Positions 13,873-21,226 of a stretch of DNA of 64,000 bases are shown piece after piece. The DNA is taken from contig VMGB01000002.1 in assembly GCA_007376295.1 (NCBI GenBank), positions 1 through 64,000 of the forward strand. Reading direction: 5' to 3'. The notes beneath the pieces are model-generated. The model was not told the origin of the DNA. It made no database searches and saw only the letters and a program-made list of their open reading frames with translations. This stretch comes from Parcubacteria group bacterium Gr01-1014_13 (lineage in GTDB: Bacteria > Patescibacteria > ABY1 > Magasanikbacterales > GWA2-37-8). The first letter of the stretch is position 1, and every line of letters starts with the position of its first letter. The position numbers and the translations under genes are program-made.

Positions 13873-14172
13873 ATGCACGACCACACAACAAATCAACAAC
13901 CAATGCCGGAAAATAACACCCCTCACAACGAATTGGAAGCAATAAAAAATGAAGTCACTGCTAAAATGGCAGAAACCAAGGATAAAAATTTACCTTGGGG
14001 AAATATTACTGTCACAGTTATTTTAGCAGCGCTTACGCTGATGTCTGTGGGACAAACTGTAGAATCTGTTTATATCTTCAACAAACTAAAATCCGGCAAT
14101 ATTGGTCCATCGACTGGCGCGCCGCAGGCGAACTCACCACAGAACGCTCCGGACATGGTGGGTGGTTGCTAA
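13873..14172 (+). CDS. Small membrane-anchored protein with C-terminal MVGGC
   Basis: 99 residues: a hydrophilic His-containing N-terminus (MHDHTTNQQ), one transmembrane helix (about 45-63) and an outside tail ending 'QNAPDMVGGC'. Apart from the shared terminal APxMVGGC it is unrelated to its neighbour. It probably displays the terminal Cys outside the membrane. Co-transcribed, 41 bp after the preceding gene and 14 bp before the double thioredoxin gene. Family not recognised. Confidence 0.7.
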   Translation: MHDHTTNQQPMPENNTPHNELEAIKNEVTAKMAETKDKNLPWGNITVTVILAALTLMSVGQTVESVYIFNKLKSGNIGPSTGAPQANSPQNAPDMVGGC

Positions 14173-14186
14173 AATAAGATTTTATT

Positions 14187-15020
14187 ATGCAAGAAAATAC
14201 TAAAGACGAATTAAAAATAAATCACCGATTTCTAATGGCGGTTTCTGCAGTAATATTTTTGGGTACGGCCGTTACTACCGCACTATTTGTCAAAAACAAT
14301 GACGTTTTAAATAAAAAATTAGCGCAAACAGCTGAAACCAGCCGCCCAGCCAACTTAGAACTAGTGATGATAAATGACAAAACTTGCCCAGATTGTTTCG
14401 ACACAGCCGCCATAATTAATCAAATAAAAAAAGAGGGCGTAAAAATTGATTCCGATAAGAATATAGATCGCTCTAGTGACGAAGGCAAACAACTAATTGC
14501 AAAATTTGCTATAAAAAAACTACCAACATTTTTGGTAAAAGGGGAATTGAAAAAAAATTCCGTCTTAGCCAATTTCTTTTCTCAGGCTGGAGATACAATT
14601 GATGATACTTTTGTCTTTAGACAAGTAGGCGGGCCATATTTTGATACAGCTACTAACAAAGTAAAAGGCAAAGTTAATTTGGTTTTAATTACAGATGTTA
14701 CCTGCACCCAGTGTTATGATGTTGCCCAACATGAAGCAATTTTGAAACAATTTGGCATTACCACTGCAGCAAAAGTAGCGGATATAAAATCAGATCTTGG
14801 TAAAGCGTTAATAAAAGCTTATGGTATAAAAATGGTTCCGGCTTTCGTGCTAACTGGTGAAATAAAAGAATATCCTAGTTTGACATCAGTCTGGTCTCAA
14901 GTCGGTTTTGTAGCCAAAGACGGTGCTTATGTCTTTACCAAAGGCGTACCATTTATGGGTACTTACAAAGACCTCGCTACCAACAAAGTGGTAACTCCTG
15001 CGCCAGAAACATCTAACTAA
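14187..15020 (+). CDS. Membrane-anchored protein with two thioredoxin-like domains (CPDC, CTQC)
   Basis: 277 residues: an N-terminal membrane helix (14-34), then two thioredoxin-fold repeats, residues about 50-135 with 'INDKTCPDCFD' and 155-240 with 'ITDVTCTQCYD'. Each has the cis-Pro region 'IKKLPTFLVKGEL' and 'IKMVPAFVLTGEI'. Both CxxC sites look intact, so this is a two-site extracytoplasmic oxidoreductase that could shuttle electrons to or from the Cys-rich proteins encoded beside it. Similar double-Trx proteins exist in archaea and Candidate Phyla Radiation bacteria (memory). Confidence 0.82.
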   Translation: MQENTKDELKINHRFLMAVSAVIFLGTAVTTALFVKNNDVLNKKLAQTAETSRPANLELVMINDKTCPDCFDTAAIINQIKKEGVKIDSDKNIDRSSDEGKQLIAKFAIKKLPTFLVKGELKKNSVLANFFSQAGDTIDDTFVFRQVGGPYFDTATNKVKGKVNLVLITDVTCTQCYDVAQHEAILKQFGITTAAKVADIKSDLGKALIKAYGIKMVPAFVLTGEIKEYPSLTSVWSQVGFVAKDGAYVFTKGVPFMGTYKDLATNKVVTPAPETSN

Positions 15021-15025
15021 CTTTT

Positions 15026-15526
15026 ATGAATGGTAATAACCAAAAATCCTCCCCTGTAGTTTGGATTATTATCGGTTTAATTACCGTTGCTGTTGTATTT
15101 CTTATTTTCAAGAGCACAAACGCTCCAGAGCGGCCACCTAAAACAAATAGAGAAGTAGCTATGATTTGTACCACAGATATGGCTACCCAATTTCATATCC
15201 ATCCTAATCTAAAAATTATAATCAATGGCCAGGCACAAGAACTCCCCACAAATATCGGCATTAGTAATAGCTGTATGAATCCGCTTCATACTCATGATGA
15301 CAGCGGAAAAATCCACGTTGAATCACCAGAAAAAAGAGATTTTACTTTGGCTGATTTCTTTGCCGTTTGGAAAAAAACTTTCACCAAAGACCAGATCCTA
15401 AATTACAAAGTTGACGAAACACACACTATCCGTGAAACAGTAAATGGTGTTGAAACAAAAGATTACGAAAATACCGTGCTTTATGATGGAGACCAAATAA
15501 TTATCTACTACGAAGAAAAAAAGTAA
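15026..15526 (+). CDS. Membrane-anchored His-rich domain protein (HIHP...HTHD...IHVE)
   Basis: 166 residues: one membrane helix (10-28), then an extracytoplasmic domain with 'HIHPNLKIIINGQ', 'GISNSCMNPLHTHDDSGKIHVESP', 'FTLADFFAVWKKTF' and 'DGDQIIIYYEE'. The grouped His plus Cys residues could bind a metal. The same block occurs in secreted proteins of archaea and other bacteria of unknown function (from memory). It follows the double-thioredoxin gene by 5 bp and precedes the polytopic CPTCG protein by 1 bp, so the set is one operon. Confidence 0.78.
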   Translation: MNGNNQKSSPVVWIIIGLITVAVVFLIFKSTNAPERPPKTNREVAMICTTDMATQFHIHPNLKIIINGQAQELPTNIGISNSCMNPLHTHDDSGKIHVESPEKRDFTLADFFAVWKKTFTKDQILNYKVDETHTIRETVNGVETKDYENTVLYDGDQIIIYYEEKK

Positions 15527-15527
15527 T

Positions 15528-16013
15528 ATGATGTTGCTGCAAATTATTACCTCTGTTTTAAAAAGAAAAAAATACGGCCTTATTGCGCTGGGCGCGGGAA
15601 TTATAATGGCCGGACTTTCGTATTATCTTACAATTGTAAATGTGGCCTTCCATAGTTTCTCAATTCTTTTACAGATGGACGGACCATTATTTACCACCGT
15701 TTCCTTTGCGCTTTCTCTGGCTATTTCGGCGCTATTTGGAATCTACCTGGGGTTAATTTTTTTTAGACATGACCTGATGAAAGGCAATAAAAATGCCAAA
15801 GCAATGGCATCTGGCTTAGGAGGTACTATTGCCGGGGTTGTCGCTTCAGCCTGCCCTACTTGCGGAGCGCCCTTACTAGCTTTGTTTGGCGCGCCTTTAG
15901 GCCTGATGGCTCTGCCTTTTCAAGGATTGGAAATTAAAGTTGTGAGTATTTTACTTCTACTTCTTTCTGTTTATCTTCTAGCTCAGAGTATAGAGAAAAA
16001 ATTGAATTGTTAA
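15528..16013 (+). CDS. Polytopic membrane protein with in-membrane CPTCG motif
   Basis: 161 residues with four hydrophobic helices (about 16-36, 55-80, 98-120 and 128-152). 'ASACPTCGAPLLALFGAPLG' lies at the start of the third or fourth helix, with a terminal Cys (LNC). A membrane-embedded CxxC suggests thiol transfer across the membrane, comparable in principle to DsbD/CcdA-type proteins, though I see no sequence match. Last gene of the BlaI-controlled operon. Confidence 0.75.
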   Translation: MMLLQIITSVLKRKKYGLIALGAGIIMAGLSYYLTIVNVAFHSFSILLQMDGPLFTTVSFALSLAISALFGIYLGLIFFRHDLMKGNKNAKAMASGLGGTIAGVVASACPTCGAPLLALFGAPLGLMALPFQGLEIKVVSILLLLLSVYLLAQSIEKKLNC

Positions 16014-16025
16014 AACCGACCGGAC

Positions 16026-16082
16026 AAATCCAAATCCCAATCCAAAACCGCTGACATCCGAATCCAAATTCCAAATCCAAAT
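16026..16082. repeat. Short AATCCAAA repeats
   Basis: Four copies of AATCCAAA (from 16027, 16039, 16061 and about 16073) in the gap between two converging genes. This kind of low-complexity spacer is frequent in Parcubacteria (memory). Confidence 0.5.
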
Positions 16083-17189
16083 CTATTTCTGTTTGCGCGA
16101 GAGGACGAGACGAACGGCAATATCCGGATTAGCAAAGACACGCCAGTAGTCGCCTACGCGAGCAGCCCCACCATCATCACGGTCGCGGCCAATAAGGCCG
16201 TGACGGTCATCGACCCCAAGAAAATAATTATCAAAATTGGTCCAAAGATCTTTTTGACCCCAGCCTTGAGCTGACGCTAGTCGGGCATATTCGTCTTGTC
16301 TAATGGGGCGAAATTCAAATTGTTCAGGGTCGCATTTTAGTTTATTTAGGATTTCTTTGTGTTTTTTGGTGGGAATACGTTTGGCCGGATCTCCTTCCCA
16401 GAGGGCGGTGTCTAGGTCTTGTCGGCGGATATTTACCGCGCTATCAGCAGACTTTCTGCCATGTTGATTGGCCAGCTCTGGAGGAAGCAGGGCTTTTAAA
16501 AGTTTGGATGTGTGAGATTTTTTGGCTTTTTTATCTTCATAGTCTTGTTCTGTCCAGTTATCTACAAAAAGAATTTCGTCTTCTTGAAAACGAGGAGCGG
16601 CAGACTGCCTGTCTGCTCCTTCTAAATTAGAGACAATTCTGTTTTGGGCTAATTGTTGTAGATACCAAAAATCGTTTGGCGGCACACAGGGCATGGAAAG
16701 GTTAGGACATTCTTTTTTCCAATTCTTGATAAAGGCTTGTTGACCCTGTTCTGTATTTATATCCATCTTGTTGTTTATCACTTCTTGCAACAGACGCTCG
16801 GCAGCTTCGCTGCCGCGGATAATACTTAATTCTAGATTATATTCTTCTTTGGCTTTTTCATAGTCTATATTATTGGTTTCAGGGTCGGATTGAAGAGCGG
16901 CGGCGGCTTCTTCATCAGTAAGTGTTAAAGAATATTGCGAACGCAATTTGTCTAATTTTTCTTTAATTATTTTTGGTTCTGGCCAAATTTTTTGATCTAT
17001 ATATTGGAGAATGATATCTGCCTTGGTGGAGTCAAAGCTATTTAGAAATTCAAAATATTCGGCTGTGTCGGTTTTCACAACTCCCAATTCCTCTAATTTA
17101 TCATGGAGTACGTGATGCTCCGGAGAGAATTTGGCAACTTCGACTTGGATTTTTTGAGATTCGGGGTTAAATTCTTGGGATTCGGACAT
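16083..17189 (-). CDS. Hypothetical helical cytoplasmic protein
   Basis: 368 residues, charged, rich in Glu, Gln and Asp, no signal or membrane segment. The N-terminal half is mostly helical ('KIIKEKLDKLRSQYSLTLTDEEAAAALQ'). The C-terminal part has conserved-looking aromatic segments: 'DNYFLGVDDRHGLIGRDRDDGG' and 'GDYWRVFANPDIAVRLVLSRKQ'. I do not recognise a family. Similar uncharacterised proteins appear to be confined to Candidate Phyla Radiation genomes (impression only). Downstream of polA on the same strand with 70 bp between. Confidence 0.7.
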   Translation of the reverse strand: MSESQEFNPESQKIQVEVAKFSPEHHVLHDKLEELGVVKTDTAEYFEFLNSFDSTKADIILQYIDQKIWPEPKIIKEKLDKLRSQYSLTLTDEEAAAALQSDPETNNIDYEKAKEEYNLELSIIRGSEAAERLLQEVINNKMDINTEQGQQAFIKNWKKECPNLSMPCVPPNDFWYLQQLAQNRIVSNLEGADRQSAAPRFQEDEILFVDNWTEQDYEDKKAKKSHTSKLLKALLPPELANQHGRKSADSAVNIRRQDLDTALWEGDPAKRIPTKKHKEILNKLKCDPEQFEFRPIRQDEYARLASAQGWGQKDLWTNFDNYFLGVDDRHGLIGRDRDDGGAARVGDYWRVFANPDIAVRLVLSRKQK

Positions 17190-17259
17190 ATGGGTTAGAG
17201 TTTAAAAATTTAAATTATTTAATTTATACTTACTCTTAAAAAACCCCAATTTAAAACGA

Positions 17260-19941
17260 CTACTTCATTTCACCCCAACTGCGGTTGATACTAATACCAA
17301 CTTTTACCGGTACACGCAGAGTCACCACATTCTCCATTATACTTTTTACCAGATCGGCAACTTCGTCGGCCAATTCTTTTTTTACTTCCAAAACCAATTC
17401 GTCGTGTACCTGTAAAAGTATTTTGGCCTGACTTAGAGATTTATTTTTATTATCTTTTATTTTTTTATGCACTTCAATCATCGCCATCTTCATCAAATCC
17501 GCGGCTGTACCCTGTATTGGATGATTTACAGCCATGCGTTCAGCAGCTGCCCGCATCTGAAAATTAGTTGCGTTTAATTCTGGCAAATAACGGCGGCGGC
17601 CAAACAAAGTTTCGCAATAACCTTCTTTTTTAGTAAATTCCAAAGTCCGGTCTATATATTCCCGCACCCCGCTAAACGCCTCAAAATATTTTCTGATAAA
17701 ATCTTTGGCTTCGGCCTGGGAAATACCGGTGCGCCAGCTAAGCCCATACGAACCCATGCCGTAGAGCACGCCAAAGTTTACTTCCTTGGCTGCATAACGC
17801 ATCTCTTTGGTTACTTCTGAGAGTGGCACGTTGTTTATGGCCGCGGCAGTCGCTTTATGAATATCTTCATCGTTGTTAAAAATCTCAATCATGCGCTTGT
17901 CTTGGGCTAGCGAGGCCACTATACGCAATTCAATCTGTGAATAATCCGCGCTGACCAAAACATTGCCCGGTTCAGCCACAAAGGCCTTGCGTATTTCTCG
18001 TCCTAACTCGCTACGAATAGGAATATTTTGCAAATTTGGATCCAAGCTAGACAAACGGCCAGTAGCAGCCACAGTTTGATTAAAGTGAGAGTGGATTCTG
18101 CCGGTTTTTTTATTTATCAAATCCGGCAGTACATCTATATATGTATTTTTCAGCTTAGCCAGTTCGCGATAGGTAGAAATCTCTTCGATAATCGGATGCA
18201 GACCGCGCATTTTTTCCAATTCTTCAGCTGAAGTAGAGAGACCGGTCTTGCCTTTTTTTATACCAGCCACAGAAATATCTAATTTATCAAACAGAACTTC
18301 CCTTAATTGTATTGGCGAAGCGATATTAAATTCCATGCCGGCTAGTTTATATATTTTTTTGGTTAATTTGTCTAAACTTTCTGTTGCTTCAACGGATAAT
18401 TTTTTTAACATGGTTTTATCTACCGCAATGCCATTTAGTTCCATCTCAGCCAAAACATATTCCAACTGCATTTCCATTTTTTTAAACAAACCAAAATTAT
18501 CAGCTTTTTCCAATTCAATTTTTAATTTTTCTTTGGCCTGATTGATTAAAAATATCTCTTCCGCCAAACTTTTTTTATCTATGCCAAACAAACTTGTTTG
18601 CGCTGTATTTTGCGGCAGAACTTTTCCCAAAACTTTTAGCAGTATGCTGGTAATATCGTGCGCTTTACTGCCAGAATTTAATAAATACGAAGCAACCATC
18701 ACATCAAACATGTCATTTTCTGGAACTAATTCAAAATTGTATTGCAAAGTTTTTATTAATTCTTTCAGATCATGACCAACTAATTCTAAACTGCTGTCCT
18801 TAAACAAAGGTAAAACTTTTTTTACCATTTTAGCATCAACAAAAAATACTTCTGACTTAACAGTTACCATTAAACCAAGAAATTCACTATCCAAAACTTC
18901 TTTGCCGCTTAAAACTGCCCGGCAAGCAAATGATTTATTTTCTTTTACTAATTTAATTAATTTTTCCAATTCATTTTCTTTATTTACTTCAGAAAAAATC
19001 ATTTTTTCTGCACTTTTGTGTTTTCCCTGCTTGTCATGTAGTTCCGCTTCAGTAGAAAAACCGGGAATTCTTTTTAAAAGTGAAACAAATTCAAACTTTT
19101 GGAATAGCTTACTGATTTTCTCCTTATCAAAATCTTTAATTTCGCAATGCTTAAAATCAAACTTTAAATCGGGAACATCACAATTTATGGTCGACAATTC
19201 TTTGCTCATCTTAGCGCTGGCTTCGCCCTCAATCAGTTTGGCTATCACGCCAGGTTTTAATTCTTTAGCTATTTTTTCTCTATTTTTTAATTGTTTATAT
19301 ATATTATCTATACTCCCAAATTTTAAAATTAATTCGGTTGCGCTTTTCTCTCCGATTCCAGGCACGCCTGGAATATTGTCTGAAGCATCACCGCGTAAAG
19401 CTTTATAATCCACCATTTTTTCTGGTCCAAAACCAAATCTGGCTTTTACGCCAGCTACATCATAAACTACTACATCGCTAATTCCTTTGCGCAAGGTATA
19501 TACTTTTGCTTTGTCGCTCACTAGTTGTAAAGTATCCATATCGCCAGTGACGATAAATACTTCTGTGTCCTTTTCTTTTTCCAATTTTTTTACAATCGTG
19601 CCAATCACATCATCGGCTTCATAACCTTTTTTTTCATAAATCGGCAAATCAAAAGATTCTACCAATTCGTGTACCAAAGGTATCTGATCATATAATGCTT
19701 GATCTGCTTTTACCCGCGTGGCTTTGTATTCTTTGTATTGCACATGCCGAAAAGTCGGGCCAGACATATCAAAAGTCACGGCAATACAGCTTGGCTGTAA
19801 ATCTTTCCAAACTTTAAGCAGCATGGAAGCAAATCCATAAACTGCATTTACCATTTTTCCATCTTTAGTGGTAAGCGGAGGAATAGCGTGATAGGCGCGA
19901 TGGATAATGGCGTTGCCGTCGAAAATAATAATTCTTTTCAT
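17260..19941 (-). CDS. polA: DNA polymerase I with inactive proofreading domain
   Basis: 893 residues from the ATG at 19939-19941, where the conserved 'MKRIIIFDGNAIIHRAYHA' begins; an in-frame start 57 bp upstream gives an unrelated extension. 5'-3' exonuclease (1-290: 'YEADDVIGT', 'VTGDMDTLQLV', 'DNIPGVPGIGEKSA'). The 3'-5' exonuclease-like region (about 320-500) lacks the catalytic acidic motif, reading 'FACRAVLSG' where DxE is expected, so it is probably structural only. Polymerase: motif A 'VSADYSQIELRI', motif B 'RYAAKEVNFGVLYGMG', motif C 'LLQVHDELVLEV'. Roles: Okazaki processing and repair. No Shine-Dalgarno. Confidence 0.95.
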   Translation of the reverse strand: MKRIIIFDGNAIIHRAYHAIPPLTTKDGKMVNAVYGFASMLLKVWKDLQPSCIAVTFDMSGPTFRHVQYKEYKATRVKADQALYDQIPLVHELVESFDLPIYEKKGYEADDVIGTIVKKLEKEKDTEVFIVTGDMDTLQLVSDKAKVYTLRKGISDVVVYDVAGVKARFGFGPEKMVDYKALRGDASDNIPGVPGIGEKSATELILKFGSIDNIYKQLKNREKIAKELKPGVIAKLIEGEASAKMSKELSTINCDVPDLKFDFKHCEIKDFDKEKISKLFQKFEFVSLLKRIPGFSTEAELHDKQGKHKSAEKMIFSEVNKENELEKLIKLVKENKSFACRAVLSGKEVLDSEFLGLMVTVKSEVFFVDAKMVKKVLPLFKDSSLELVGHDLKELIKTLQYNFELVPENDMFDVMVASYLLNSGSKAHDITSILLKVLGKVLPQNTAQTSLFGIDKKSLAEEIFLINQAKEKLKIELEKADNFGLFKKMEMQLEYVLAEMELNGIAVDKTMLKKLSVEATESLDKLTKKIYKLAGMEFNIASPIQLREVLFDKLDISVAGIKKGKTGLSTSAEELEKMRGLHPIIEEISTYRELAKLKNTYIDVLPDLINKKTGRIHSHFNQTVAATGRLSSLDPNLQNIPIRSELGREIRKAFVAEPGNVLVSADYSQIELRIVASLAQDKRMIEIFNNDEDIHKATAAAINNVPLSEVTKEMRYAAKEVNFGVLYGMGSYGLSWRTGISQAEAKDFIRKYFEAFSGVREYIDRTLEFTKKEGYCETLFGRRRYLPELNATNFQMRAAAERMAVNHPIQGTAADLMKMAMIEVHKKIKDNKNKSLSQAKILLQVHDELVLEVKKELADEVADLVKSIMENVVTLRVPVKVGISINRSWGEMK

Positions 19942-19999
19942 ACAAAAAACGAAAAAGTTTAGCAGTACTATTCTACCTTGTTGAATTTTTTTGAGCAAG

Positions 20000-20030
20000 A
20001 AAAAAGACGGTTCCCGAAGGATTGCCGTCT
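20000..20030 (-). terminator. Terminator of the 59-residue membrane peptide gene
   Basis: AGACGG/CCGTCT stem with inner CC-TTCG-GG loop, followed by a T-run on the minus strand. Confidence 0.8.
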
Positions 20031-20070
20031 GTAGTCTGGCTGGTAAGCCTCTGGTCCAACTTAGCCGGGA

Positions 20071-20250
20071 CTAGAGAAACATCATCAGCCAGGCAAGGGC
20101 TAGAATCAAAACGAAAGTGGTTGCTTCCAGCAGAACAATTACTGCTGGCTCGATCTTCAGTCCCACCCGCTGCAACCACAGATGGTGGTAGCGGCGGTGT
20201 GAAAGCTGCTGATTCTGCAAGTAAGAAGGCCTGTCCTTCATATCAATCAT
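20071..20250 (-). CDS. 59-residue single-helix membrane peptide
   Basis: Reading leftwards from ATG at 20248-20250 gives a soluble basic N-terminus ('MIDMKDRPSY', 'SHRRYHHLWLQRVGLK') and a C-terminal hydrophobic helix ('PAVIVLLEATTFVLILALAW') ending MMFL. It has an AAGGGGG Shine-Dalgarno, a TTGACA-17-TATAAT promoter and a UUCG-loop terminator, so the unit is complete. The acidic Glu inside the helix is unusual. Other overlapping open frames in this stretch, on both strands, have no such signals. Topology is like tail-anchored or toxin/regulatory small membrane proteins; function unknown. Confidence 0.65.
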   Translation of the reverse strand: MIDMKDRPSYLQNQQLSHRRYHHLWLQRVGLKIEPAVIVLLEATTFVLILALAWLMMFL

Positions 20251-20286
20251 TTCTGAAATTCCCCCTTTAGCGATTCTTGTTGTTAT

Positions 20287-20300
20287 GGTGAAAATTCACC
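20287..20300. promoter_or_regulatory. Palindrome GGTGAA-AA-TTCACC in the leader
   Basis: A perfect 6-bp inverted repeat lies about 10 bp past the predicted start of transcription of the 59-residue peptide gene; a possible operator or leader hairpin. Confidence 0.4.
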
Positions 20301-20315
20301 AATTACTCGACCGCT

Positions 20316-20344
20316 ATTATACTCTAAAACAAGCCTTTTGTCAA
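20316..20344 (-). promoter_or_regulatory. Consensus promoter of the 59-residue peptide gene
   Basis: Minus-strand TTGACA (20339-20344), 17 bp, TATAAT (20316-20321). Confidence 0.88.
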
Positions 20345-20375
20345 GAGTATAATGCCATTTTTTGGCTAATATTAG

Positions 20376-20415
20376 AAAAAAGAAGACCCGCCGAGGCTTT
20401 ATGCCAAGACGGGTT
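20376..20415 (-). terminator. Terminator of the gene at 20441
   Basis: Stem AACCCGTC...GGCGGGTC around 20385-20415, with T-rich sequence after it on the minus strand. Confidence 0.65.
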
Positions 20416-20440
20416 GTTGGTTGGGTCTACTATTATAGAG

Positions 20441-21010
20441 TCAGAGTCGCCGCCACAAACGGTAAGTGAAGAATAGTGGCGGAATACTGAACAGAAAGAA
20501 GCCAAGAGCGTAGAAGATATTGTTGGGAAAGACACTGATGCCGCTGGGTACTGTTACCTTGTACCCGTCATTCCCGTGATCCAGAAGCGTTTCACGCAAC
20601 TTGAGTAAGATATTACTCCGCTCCAACTGCGTGGTTTCCGGTTTCACCTTCTCCAACTCATCGAGAGAAGATTTCAGGTTATTATACCAGAATCCAACAT
20701 CATCATCTGGAGTATTGTACAGAATGGAAGTGTAGCCTTCCATCATCTTGTTCTCTTCGAGATACGAGACAACAATTCTCATTTCCTTCGCAGCCATCTC
20801 TACGGTATTTGCATCAGCCGCCCGCTTAATATGATTGCCACAGTCACGGTCGAACAATACCATCTTAACGACACGCGCCCCGCTCAAAACAAGTAGTGGC
20901 AAAAGGACAAGTGTTCCCTTAAACACCCATTTCCAAAGCTTATTTCTTGTCTTGGCCTGTTCTTTCTTGATCTCTTCCAGGATGCTTTGTGTCTTTTTAC
21001 TGTAACTCAT
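20441..21010 (-). CDS. Hypothetical two-helix membrane protein
   Basis: 189 residues from the second of two adjacent ATGs, chosen because GGAGG is then 4 bp away. A basic N-terminal coil (SYSKKTQSILEEIKKEQAKTRNK), a membrane helix (about 30-50), a helical acidic domain outside or between ('VGFWYNNLKSSLDELEKVKPETTQLER') and a second helix near the C-terminus ('NNIFYALGFFLFSIPPLFF') followed by RLWRRL. Own promoter and terminator. Family not recognised. Confidence 0.7.
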   Translation of the reverse strand: MSYSKKTQSILEEIKKEQAKTRNKLWKWVFKGTLVLLPLLVLSGARVVKMVLFDRDCGNHIKRAADANTVEMAAKEMRIVVSYLEENKMMEGYTSILYNTPDDDVGFWYNNLKSSLDELEKVKPETTQLERSNILLKLRETLLDHGNDGYKVTVPSGISVFPNNIFYALGFFLFSIPPLFFTYRLWRRL

Positions 21011-21044
21011 CATTCCTCCGGTTCGTAGTTGCAGATTCACCTAA

Positions 21045-21073
21045 AATTTACTCTAAAAAGACCCTCGTGTCAA
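21045..21073 (-). promoter_or_regulatory. Promoter of the two-helix membrane protein gene
   Basis: Minus-strand TTGACA (21068-21073), 17 bp, TAAATT (21045-21050). Confidence 0.8.
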
Positions 21074-21109
21074 CAAGATGCTGGGTAAATTTATTACTAC
21101 TGAAAAGTG

Positions 21110-21181
21110 AGGTCGCGGTGGGAATTGCACCCACGCATAGAGGTTTTGCAAACCACTGCCTTACTGCTTGGCTACGCGACC
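21110..21181 (-). tRNA. tRNA-Cys(GCA) with altered D/T-loop contact
   Basis: Acceptor GGTCGCG/CGCGACC, anticodon loop TTGCAAA (GCA), discriminator T as expected for Cys. The T-loop is TGCAATT: position 55 is G rather than the near-universal T. The D-loop reads AAGCAGTAA where AAGCGGTAA is usual, so position 18 appears to be A. The anticodon stem has one T-T mismatch. CCA not encoded. Confidence 0.88.
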
Positions 21182-21226
21182 ATTTAAGTGATAGAACACT
21201 ATCACTTATTATAAAATTTTTCAAGC

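Noticed and set aside
19973..20270. Two longer open frames on both strands (68 and 82 codons) near the 59-residue peptide gene
   Set aside because: Neither has a promoter or Shine-Dalgarno; the 59-codon frame fits the promoter, ribosome site and terminator.
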